Of a DNA stretch of 64,000 nucleotides, positions 57,945 through 64,000 are shown in pieces. The position numbers and the translations under genes are program-made. The DNA comes from Phyllobacterium myrsinacearum. GTDB lineage: Bacteria > Pseudomonadota > Alphaproteobacteria > Rhizobiales > Rhizobiaceae. Under the pieces are notes generated by a model. The model searched no databases. It was not told the origin of the DNA and saw nothing but the letters and a program-made list of their open reading frames with translations. The DNA is taken from the NCBI RefSeq assembly GCF_002980555.1, contig NZ_PVBT01000002.1:620001-684000 (forward strand), read 5' to 3'. Each line of letters starts with the position of its first letter. Position 1 is the first letter of the stretch.

Positions 57945-60524
57945 ATGCTGAAAACCGCGAAAGAAAACTTGGCGCTTTCCTTGCGCGCCATTACATTCGC
58001 TCCTGTGAGCACCAAGACAAAGCCCCTTTTTATCGAAGGCAGTTCTCTCCTGCCAAAACCTTTCCTGGACTGGTTTCAGGCCAAGGGATGGTCGCCGCGC
58101 GCGCATCAGCTGGAATTGCTGGAGGAGGCGCAGGCCGGCCGTTCGACCCTGCTCATCGCACCGACGGGCGCAGGCAAGACGTTGGCGGGTTTCCTGCCGG
58201 CGCTGGTTGATCTGGCGACACGCGGCAAGAGCAACAATGCCAGCCGTGGCATTCACACGCTCTACATCTCGCCGCTCAAGGCGCTGGCCGTCGATATCGA
58301 GCGCAATCTGGCCCGGCCCATCGAGGAGATCGGCCTTGATATCACCATCGAAACCCGCACCGGCGATACCCCCGCCTATAAGCGGCAGCGACAGAAGCTT
58401 GTTCCGCCGGATATCCTCCTGACCACGCCGGAGCAGCTTGCCCTTTTGATTGCCAATAAGGATGCCGGGCGGTTCTTCGCGGATTTGCGTTACGTCATCT
58501 TTGACGAACTGCATTCGCTGGTAACCTCCAAACGCGGGCACCTCCTGTCACTGGGACTGGCACGGCTGCGCAAATTGCAGCCCGGTGTGCAGACCATCGG
58601 GCTTTCCGCAACCGTTGCCGACCCGGACGCGCTGCGGCGCTGGCTGTTGCCGCAATTGGAAGGCAGGCCCATGGCCAGCCTTGTCAAGGTCGAAGGCGGT
58701 GCGAAACCCCATATCACCATTCTTGAAACATCCGACCGCATTCCGTGGGCCGGCCATTCAGCCGTTTATGCGCTGCCGGGCATTTACGAGGCGATCAAAC
58801 GCCACCAGACCACGCTCATTTTCGTCAATACCCGCAGCCAGGCGGAGCGCCTGTTCCACGATCTGTGGATGGCCAATGACGATAATCTGCCAATCGCGCT
58901 GCATCACGGCTCGCTCGATGTCAGCAAGCGGCGCAAGGTCGAGCAGGCCATGGCCAGCAATGCGCTGCGTGCAGTCGTCGCCACCTCGACGCTTGATCTG
59001 GGCATCGACTGGGGGGATGTCGATCTCGTCATCCATGTGGGCGCGCCGAAGGGGGCGAGCCGGCTGGCGCAGCGCATCGGCCGTTCCAACCACCGGATGG
59101 ACGAACCCTCGCGCGCCATCCTGGTTCCGGCCAACCGGTTCGAGGTGATGGAATGCCAGGCGGCGCTCGATGCCAATTATCTCGGTGCCCAGGATACGCC
59201 GCCGCTCGGCGAGGGTTCGCTGGATGTGCTGGCCCAGCATATTCTCGGCATGGCCTGCGCTGAACCGTTTCATGCGGATGCGCTTTTTGAGGAGATAACC
59301 ACGGCCCTGCCCTATGCGGGCTTGCCGCGTGAAACGTTTCACCGGATTGTCGATTTCGTCGCCACCGGCGGTTATGCCCTGAAAAGCTATGAACGCTTCG
59401 CCAAAATCCGCCAGACCGCCGATGGGACATGGCGTGTAACGCACCCGCGCATTGCCCAGCAATACCGGCTGAATGTCGGCACCATTATCGAGGCGCCCAG
59501 TCTGAATGTGCGGCTCACCCGCCAGCGCGGCAAGGGTGGCAATGCGCGCGGCGGCCCGGTGCTCGGCAAGGTGGAAGAGTCGTTTCTCGAAGCCCTGTCG
59601 CCGGGCGATACGTTCTTCTTCTCCGGGCGGGTGCTGCGTTTTGAAGGCATTCGCGAGAACGAATGCCTTGTTTCCAACGCCGAAGGTTTTGACGCCAAAA
59701 TCCCCGCCTATGCCGGCGGAAAATTCCCGCTGACCACCTATCTCGCCGATCAGGTGCGCGCCATGCTGGCCGATCCGGATCGCTGGGGCGCCCTGCCCGA
59801 TCAGGTCAGCGACTGGCTGAGAATCCAGAAGGAAAAATCCGTGCTGCCCGATCCCGGCAGCCTGCTGGTCGAGACCTTCCCGCGGGGTGAGCGCTATTAC
59901 ATGGTGATCTATCCCTTTGAGGGGCGGCTGGCGCACCAGACCCTCGGCATGCTGCTGACCCGGCGGATGGAGCGGGCCAAGGCCCGGCCTCTCGGCTTCG
60001 TCGCCACGGACTATGCACTGTCGATCTGGGGCCTGCGCGACATGGGCCGCATGTTTGGGAACGGCGAGCTGCCGCTTTCCGAATTTTTCGACGAGGACAT
60101 GCTGGGCGATGATCTTGAGGCGTGGCTGTCGGAAAGCTGGATGCTGAAGCGCACGTTCCGCAATTGTGCCCTGATCTCCGGCCTTGTCGAGAAACGCCAT
60201 CCGGGCCAGGAAAAAACCGGGCGGCAGGTGACCGTCTCGACCGATCTCATCTATGACGTCCTGCGCATGCATGAGCCCGATCACATTCTCATTCAGGCCA
60301 CACGCGCCGATGCGGCCACCGGGCTCCTCGACATTCGCCGCCTTGCCGATATGCTGGCACGAATCAAGGGTCATATCATTCACAGGGATCTTGACCGGAT
60401 ATCGCCGCTCGCCGTTCCCGTGATGATGGAAATCGGCAAGGAGCGTGTTCCGGGAGAGGCTCATGAAACGCTGCTCGAAGAGATCGCCGACGAACTGACC
60501 CGCGAGATGATGGAACGGACATGA
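57945..60524 (+). CDS. Lhr-type DEXH-box helicase of the ligase-associated DNA damage module
   Basis: An 859-residue superfamily 2 helicase. Walker A is APTGAGKT at residues 72-79, motif II FDELHSL, motif III GLSATVADP, motif IV/V FVNTRSQAERLFHDLW and VVATSTLDLGIDWGDVDLVIHVGAPKGASRLAQRIGRSNH. A winged-helix and Lhr-specific C-terminal region follow. It is the Lhr-like (ligase-associated) rather than full-length Lhr form. The start could also be GTG 58005. It overlaps the pdeM-like gene (ATGA). Confidence 0.95.
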   Translation: MLKTAKENLALSLRAITFAPVSTKTKPLFIEGSSLLPKPFLDWFQAKGWSPRAHQLELLEEAQAGRSTLLIAPTGAGKTLAGFLPALVDLATRGKSNNASRGIHTLYISPLKALAVDIERNLARPIEEIGLDITIETRTGDTPAYKRQRQKLVPPDILLTTPEQLALLIANKDAGRFFADLRYVIFDELHSLVTSKRGHLLSLGLARLRKLQPGVQTIGLSATVADPDALRRWLLPQLEGRPMASLVKVEGGAKPHITILETSDRIPWAGHSAVYALPGIYEAIKRHQTTLIFVNTRSQAERLFHDLWMANDDNLPIALHHGSLDVSKRRKVEQAMASNALRAVVATSTLDLGIDWGDVDLVIHVGAPKGASRLAQRIGRSNHRMDEPSRAILVPANRFEVMECQAALDANYLGAQDTPPLGEGSLDVLAQHILGMACAEPFHADALFEEITTALPYAGLPRETFHRIVDFVATGGYALKSYERFAKIRQTADGTWRVTHPRIAQQYRLNVGTIIEAPSLNVRLTRQRGKGGNARGGPVLGKVEESFLEALSPGDTFFFSGRVLRFEGIRENECLVSNAEGFDAKIPAYAGGKFPLTTYLADQVRAMLADPDRWGALPDQVSDWLRIQKEKSVLPDPGSLLVETFPRGERYYMVIYPFEGRLAHQTLGMLLTRRMERAKARPLGFVATDYALSIWGLRDMGRMFGNGELPLSEFFDEDMLGDDLEAWLSESWMLKRTFRNCALISGLVEKRHPGQEKTGRQVTVSTDLIYDVLRMHEPDHILIQATRADAATGLLDIRRLADMLARIKGHIIHRDLDRISPLAVPVMMEIGKERVPGEAHETLLEEIADELTREMMERT

Positions 60525-61237
60525 ATCTGGCGGTTCATATGACACGGACAATGCTGCACGGCGCGGTCGAGACCGATATCGCCGGTCACACCGTCCTATG
60601 CGATCCATCCGGTGCGCTTTATCTGGAGGCCGATCGCATCCTGATCGTCTCGGATCTGCATTTCGAAAAAGGCTCGTCTTTCGCCCGGCGCGGCATGATG
60701 CTGCCGCCCTATGATACCGCGTCGACGTTGAAGGCGCTGGCGGCAAGCATCGCCCGCTATCACCCTGCCTGTGTCATCAGTCTCGGCGACAGTTTTCACG
60801 ATGGTGACGCCGCTGCCCGGCTGCCCGCCATCTATGCAGAACAGCTGGCTAGCTTGATGCATGGCCGCGACTGGATCTGGATCACGGGCAATCACGATCC
60901 GGAGCATCCGGCCGATCTTCCCGGCCAAACCTATACCGAACTGGCTTTCGGCGCGCTGGTGTTCCGCCACGAACCGTCAAAAACCGCATCGCGGGGCGAA
61001 ATCGCCGGGCATCTGCATCCGGCGGCCAAGGTGGTGCGGCGCGGCCAGTCCGTGCAGCGGCGCTGCTTCGTCACCGACCACACCCGCATGATCATGCCGG
61101 CCTTCGGCGCCTATACCGGCGGGCTCAATATCCTCGGCCGGGCCTTTCATGGCCTGTTCGACAGCAATAGCCTCAAGGCCTATATGCTGGGCCACGCCAG
61201 GGTTTACCCCATGCTGCGCAAGACGCTGTATCCTTGA
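60521..61237 (+). CDS. pdeM: Calcineurin-like phosphoesterase/endonuclease PdeM of the DNA damage module
   Basis: A 238-residue metallophosphoesterase with metal-binding motifs VSDLHFEKGSS, LGDSFHD, ITGNHDPE, and GHLHPA. It is the fourth member of the ligase-associated module, translationally coupled to the helicase. The other two genes run in the opposite direction from the same region, so the four are divergent pairs. Confidence 0.93.
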   Translation: MNLAVHMTRTMLHGAVETDIAGHTVLCDPSGALYLEADRILIVSDLHFEKGSSFARRGMMLPPYDTASTLKALAASIARYHPACVISLGDSFHDGDAAARLPAIYAEQLASLMHGRDWIWITGNHDPEHPADLPGQTYTELAFGALVFRHEPSKTASRGEIAGHLHPAAKVVRRGQSVQRRCFVTDHTRMIMPAFGAYTGGLNILGRAFHGLFDSNSLKAYMLGHARVYPMLRKTLYP

Positions 61238-61264
61238 GGCATCCGCTGGCTGCTCTTGCAGTTG

Positions 61265-61281
61265 GTAAGGAAATTCCTTAC
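61265..61281. promoter_or_regulatory. Perfect 17-base palindrome GTAAGGAAATTCCTTAC upstream of the toxin-antitoxin pair
   Basis: The arms are 8 bases and identical in reverse complement, with one central A. It lies 24 bases before the antitoxin start, where the antitoxin or complex would bind to repress its own operon, as AbrB-type antitoxins do. SD AAAGGAG follows at 61291-61297. Confidence 0.75.
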
Positions 61282-61305
61282 ATATGAGCTGCAAAGGAGT
61301 GACCC

Positions 61306-61524
61306 ATGATCACCAGCAAAATGACGAGCAAAGCTCAGACGACCATACCGCAGGCGGTACGTGTGGCGCTGAAATTGAATCCAGGCGATGAAATTGCCTA
61401 TCGGATTGAAGAGGGGCGGGTCATTCTCATGCGAGTGGAAGCCAGTGCTCAAGGCGATGATCCCTTTGCAACATTCGTGGAGTGGGACAGCCCTGCGGAC
61501 AGAAAAGCCTATGCAGACCTTTAA
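61306..61524 (+). CDS. AbrB/SpoVT-type antitoxin
   Basis: A 72-residue protein with the swapped-hairpin AbrB fold: SKMTSKAQTTIPQAVRVALKLNPGDEIAYRIEEGRVIL, and an acidic C-terminus (FVEWDSPADRKAYADL) that should bind the toxin. It overlaps the toxin gene by 14 bases. ATG 61306 has a good SD. Confidence 0.9.
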   Translation: MITSKMTSKAQTTIPQAVRVALKLNPGDEIAYRIEEGRVILMRVEASAQGDDPFATFVEWDSPADRKAYADL

Positions 61525-61849
61525 ATCCGGCGATATCGTCCGCGTACCGTTTCCATACACGGACCGCAACACGCGCCAGCACCGGCCTGCGCTTGTCATC
61601 TCGGATGGCGCCATCGGTGAAGATGCCAACCTTCTTTGGGTGCTGATGATTACCAGTGCTGAAAACAAATCCTGGGTGGGAGATGTTTTCATCCCCCATC
61701 ATGCGGAAAGTGGTCTTCCCGTTGCCTCCGTCATCCGGCCGCTTAAGATTGCGACCATAGAAGCGGCTCATGCGGACAAGCTGGGACAGGTTGCAATGGA
61801 AACACTGAATGATGTCAGGCGTGTGGTTGCCTCCATCCTGAGCAAATAG
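61511..61849 (+). CDS. PemK/MazF-family toxin
   Basis: A 112-residue endoribonuclease toxin: GDIVRVPFPYTDRNTRQHRPALVISDGAIG and GLPVASVIRPLKIATIEA carry the conserved Arg and Thr/Ser of the PemK fold. The start ATG 61511 lies inside the antitoxin gene in another frame, a usual toxin-antitoxin overlap. It likely cleaves mRNA when the antitoxin is lost, stabilising the replicon. Confidence 0.88.
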   Translation: MQTFKSGDIVRVPFPYTDRNTRQHRPALVISDGAIGEDANLLWVLMITSAENKSWVGDVFIPHHAESGLPVASVIRPLKIATIEAAHADKLGQVAMETLNDVRRVVASILSK

Positions 61850-61869
61850 CAATTCTGTCAGTTCTGCAT

Positions 61870-62331
61870 TCAAATCGGCAGCCTGCCATCTTCCTTCAAT
61901 GTGTCCAGCACAATGGCGGTCTTGACGTTCTGCACGGACTCATGCGGCAGCAGCACGTCGTTGACGAAAGCCGAGAGCGCCCGCAGATCGGGTGTGACCA
62001 CCTTGATGAAATAATCCATCTCCCCGGTCAGCGCATGGGCTTCCATCACTTCCGGCAGCTTGGAAATGAGATCGGAAAAGCGGCGGGCATTGTCCCTGTT
62101 ATGGGTCGCAAGCGTGACCGAGATGATGTTGACGATGCCAAGCCCCAGCTTTTCGCGATCGATTTCCGCCCTGTAGCCGCGAATGAATCCCTCCTCCTCC
62201 AGCCGCGACCGGCGGCGCGAGCATTGCGAGGCGGACAGATTGATCCGCTCGGAAAGTTCATTGTTCGTGAGTCGCCCGTCCTCCTGCAGGGAAGACAGTA
62301 TTTTGCGGTCAAACGCGTCAAGTTGCTCCAT
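61870..62331 (-). CDS. Lrp/AsnC-family regulator
   Basis: A 153-residue regulator with an N-terminal helix-turn-helix (DAFDRKILSSLQEDGRLTNNELSERINLSASQCSRRRSRLEEEGFIRGYRA) and a C-terminal RAM ligand domain (ISVTLATHNRDNARRFSDLISKLPEVMEAHALTGEMDYFIKVV). It is divergent from the 4-hydroxyphenylpyruvate dioxygenase gene and likely controls it in response to an aromatic amino acid. Confidence 0.93.
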   Translation of the reverse strand: MEQLDAFDRKILSSLQEDGRLTNNELSERINLSASQCSRRRSRLEEEGFIRGYRAEIDREKLGLGIVNIISVTLATHNRDNARRFSDLISKLPEVMEAHALTGEMDYFIKVVTPDLRALSAFVNDVLLPHESVQNVKTAIVLDTLKEDGRLPI

Positions 62332-62396
62332 TCATGCTTTCCTTGATAATGATGTGCACGAAACATGCATATTATGCCTCTGGGGAGCGTTGAAAT

Positions 62397-62420
62397 GCAA
62401 ACACTTTGCATGGTGTTTGC
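62397..62420. promoter_or_regulatory. Palindrome GCAAACAC-N8-GTGTTTGC between lrp and hpd
   Basis: Perfect 8-base arms in the 120-base divergent spacer, 31 bases before the dioxygenase start. It is the obvious operator for the Lrp-type regulator, whose sites are typically of this size. Confidence 0.65.
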
Positions 62421-62451
62421 GCGATAATGCGCAAAGCCAGAGGAGGATGCC

Positions 62452-63564
62452 ATGGGCCCATTTCCGCACGACGCACCGGTCGCCACGATCAGCAAGGACA
62501 ATCCTGCCGGAACGGATGGTTTTGAGTTTGTCGAGTTCTCGCATCCGGAGCCGGAAAAGCTGGAAGAACTCTTCACCCGGATGGGCTACATGCCCGTTGC
62601 GCGGCACCGCTCCAAGAATGTGACGCTTTGGCGTCAGGGCGACATCAACTACATCCTCAACGCCGAACCCAATTCCCATGCAACGAAATTTGTCGGCGAG
62701 CATGGTCCGTGTGCGCCGTCCATGGCCTGGCGCGTAGTCGATGCCAAGCATGCCTTCGAGCATGCGGTTGCCAAGGGCGCGACACCCTACACCGGCGATG
62801 ACAAGACAATCGATGTTCCCGCCATCGTCGGTATCGGTGGGTCGATGCTGTATTTCATCGAAAAATATGGTGAGAAGGGCTCGGTCTACGACGACGAATT
62901 TGAGTGGTTGGGCGAACGCGACCCGAAGCCGGAAGGTGTCGGGTTCTATTATCTCGACCACCTCACCCATAATGTCTATCGCGGCAATATGGACAAGTGG
63001 TGGGCATTCTACCGGGAACTCTTCGGCTTCAAGCAGATTCACTTCTTCGACATTGCCGGCAAGCTGACGGGCCTGGTGTCGCGCGCCATCACCTCCCCTT
63101 GCGGAAAGATCCGCATTCCGCTGAATGAATCAACGGACAACAAGAGCCAGATCGAGGAATATCTGCGCAAGTACAAGGGCGAAGGCATCCAGCACATCGC
63201 CGTTGGGACGGAAGCCATTTACGACGCAACGGACAAACTCGCGGACAATGGCCTCAAATTCATGCCCGGCCCGCCCGAGACCTATTACGACATGTCGCAT
63301 GAGCGCGTGCATGGTCATGACGAGCCGATCGAGCGGATGAAGAAGCACGGCATTCTCATCGATGGCGAAGGCGTGATCGACGGCGGCATGACAAAAATCC
63401 TGCTGCAGATTTTCTCCAAGACCGTTATCGGCCCGATCTTCTTCGAGTTCATCCAGCGCAAGGGCGATGAAGGCTTTGGTGAAGGCAATTTCCGCGCCCT
63501 GTTCGAGTCGATCGAAGAAGATCAGATCCGCCGCGGCGTGATCAAGGTCGCTGCCGCGGAATAA
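62452..63564 (+). CDS. hpd: 4-hydroxyphenylpyruvate dioxygenase
   Basis: A 370-residue non-haem iron dioxygenase making homogentisate in tyrosine breakdown. Iron ligands are His170 in YYLDHLTHNVYRG, His248 in GIQHIAVGTEAIY, and Glu332 in IFFEFIQRKGDEGFGEGNFRALFESIE. Both repeated halves of the fold are present, and the length is normal for the bacterial enzyme. SD GAGGAGG precedes ATG 62452. Later steps of the pathway are not in the window. Confidence 0.96.
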   Translation: MGPFPHDAPVATISKDNPAGTDGFEFVEFSHPEPEKLEELFTRMGYMPVARHRSKNVTLWRQGDINYILNAEPNSHATKFVGEHGPCAPSMAWRVVDAKHAFEHAVAKGATPYTGDDKTIDVPAIVGIGGSMLYFIEKYGEKGSVYDDEFEWLGERDPKPEGVGFYYLDHLTHNVYRGNMDKWWAFYRELFGFKQIHFFDIAGKLTGLVSRAITSPCGKIRIPLNESTDNKSQIEEYLRKYKGEGIQHIAVGTEAIYDATDKLADNGLKFMPGPPETYYDMSHERVHGHDEPIERMKKHGILIDGEGVIDGGMTKILLQIFSKTVIGPIFFEFIQRKGDEGFGEGNFRALFESIEEDQIRRGVIKVAAAE

Positions 63565-63566
63565 AA

Positions 63567-63887
63567 TCAGCGCTTGCCGATGAGCGCGGCGGCCTTGCTG
63601 CGGATTTCGGCAAGCTCTGTTGCCGAAACCTTGCCCTTTTGCGATGCGCGGCGAACGCGCCAATCGAGGCTCTTGACCTGATCGGCAAGAACGGCGCCCG
63701 GCCGGTCACCTGCGATCAGCACTTCGAACGGATACCCCTTGATCTGTGTGGTCATGGGGCAGCAGAGCATCAGACCGGTCTTGCCATTATAACTGGCGGG
63801 GCTGAGTACAACGGCGGGACGATGGCCGGCCTGAGGATTGAAGTGCAGCCACACGATGTCACCGGCATCAGGTACATAGGCCGGCAT
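63567..63887 (-). CDS. mazF: MazF endoribonuclease toxin
   Basis: A 106-residue MazF-family toxin. PDAGDIVWLHFNPQAGHRPAVVLSPASYNGKTGLMLCCPMTTQIKGYPFEV carries the catalytic Arg (HRPAVV) and Thr (MTTQI) of the fold; VLADQVKSLDWRVR is also family-typical. It overlaps the MazE stop by one base. It is the second toxin-antitoxin pair in the window, 1.7 kb from the first. Confidence 0.93.
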   Translation of the reverse strand: MPAYVPDAGDIVWLHFNPQAGHRPAVVLSPASYNGKTGLMLCCPMTTQIKGYPFEVLIAGDRPGAVLADQVKSLDWRVRRASQKGKVSATELAEIRSKAAALIGKR

Positions 63888-64000
63888 CAGAAGGATTCCT
63901 TGCCGACAGCAGCGCCAAAGTCGGCCTCGGAGTGCATGTTTTCGGATGTGACGCCCTCGATCAGCTGATCCAGGTCATACTCGGTTTGGCGGACTGGCTC
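63887..64000 (-). CDS. mazE: MazE antitoxin, C-terminal part (cut by the right edge)
   Basis: The last 37 codons are in the window: the end reads YDLDQLIEGVTSENMHSEAD then FGAAVGKESF before the stop. This acidic ending, ...DL..L..G.T.EN.H.E.D.G..VG.E, is the MazE toxin-binding tail. The DNA-binding N-terminus lies beyond the right edge. Confidence 0.88.
   Translation of the reverse strand, partial: EPVRQTEYDLDQLIEGVTSENMHSEADFGAAVGKESF

Noticed and set aside
57891-58541. N-terminal extension of about 217 residues on the exonuclease frame
   Set aside because: It runs antisense through the helicase start and the shared promoter; family N-terminus begins at ATG 57890.
58758-60746. Open frame of 662 codons on the minus strand
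   Set aside because: It is fully antisense to the Lhr-type helicase and the start of pdeM, has low-complexity His/Arg/Ala-rich sequence, and no family motif; it is a product of high-GC third positions.
1-64000. CRISPR arrays, IS elements, tRNA or rRNA genes
   Set aside because: No evenly spaced direct repeats, no transposase motifs or flanking inverted repeats, and no cloverleaf-like or rRNA sequence were noticed on either strand.

Overview
The window looks like part of a secondary replicon (megaplasmid or chromid) of an alphaproteobacterium of the order Hyphomicrobiales (Rhizobiales). The main evidence is a complete repABC replication and partition operon (about 8.7-12.9 kb) with the antisense RNA typical of this family. 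The catabolic gene families are also those common in Rhizobium, Phyllobacterium and Ochrobactrum/Brucella relatives (Frc fructose transporter, De Ley-Doudoroff-type sugar acid genes, kduI/kduD, many ABC importers). I cannot name a genus from the sequence alone. I see no IS element, CRISPR array, tRNA or rRNA.

Left end (0-8.6 kb): the end of a secretion locus. It holds the C-terminus of a Tad/Cpa-type secretin, a small CpaD-like lipoprotein, a TadD-like TPR lipoprotein, a YscU/SctU-type type III secretion export-gate protein whose NPTH autocleavage motif is replaced, an L,D-transpeptidase, a LacI regulator, and a 1195-residue LysM-containing protein that could be a secreted translocator or effector. 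I read this as the edge of a type III secretion system that uses Tad-pilus-type outer-membrane parts. Repeated TTTTGTGA boxes occur in the two main intergenic spaces. This is the most unusual part of the window.

8.6-12.9 kb: repA, repB, antisense ctRNA and repC, with palindromes upstream of repA that may act as operator or centromere.

12.9-18.3 kb (minus strand): a GntR regulator, kduI, kduD and a complete polar-amino-acid-type ABC importer, apparently one uronate/pectin-breakdown operon. 18.5-20.5 kb: an acetolactate synthase large subunit with no small subunit, preceded by an attenuator with a Val-rich leader peptide. 20.6-29.4 kb: a FadR-type regulator, a Cys/Met-metabolism PLP lyase, a CUT1 sugar-type ABC importer and a cystine-type ABC importer. 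29.5-31 kb: a PAS-PAS-GGDEF diguanylate cyclase. 31.4-32.6 kb: a frameshifted MFS gene. 32.6-36.7 kb: an SDR dehydrogenase, KDGal kinase, KDPGal aldolase and SMP-30 lactonase operon with a divergent IclR regulator. 36.7-45 kb: a proline iminopeptidase, then the frcBCAK fructose/mannose-type importer with a lyxose isomerase, divergent from frcR, a FucU/RbsD mutarotase and a PfkB sugar kinase. 45-53.9 kb: an opp oligopeptide importer operon with three tandem OppA paralogues. 54.4-55.2 kb: a DUF1295 membrane protein. 55.2-61.2 kb: the four-gene ligase-associated DNA damage module (ATP-dependent ligase, MBL-fold exonuclease, Lhr-type helicase, PdeM phosphoesterase). 61.3-64 kb: an AbrB/PemK toxin-antitoxin pair, an Lrp regulator divergent from 4-hydroxyphenylpyruvate dioxygenase, and a mazEF pair cut by the right edge.

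Overall this is a replicon for uptake and breakdown of plant-derived sugars, sugar acids, peptides and sulfur amino acids. It is stabilised by repABC and two toxin-antitoxin pairs and carries a possible host-interaction secretion locus beside the origin. Where I give start codons they were chosen from visible Shine-Dalgarno (SD) sequences and family N-termini. No searches were run.
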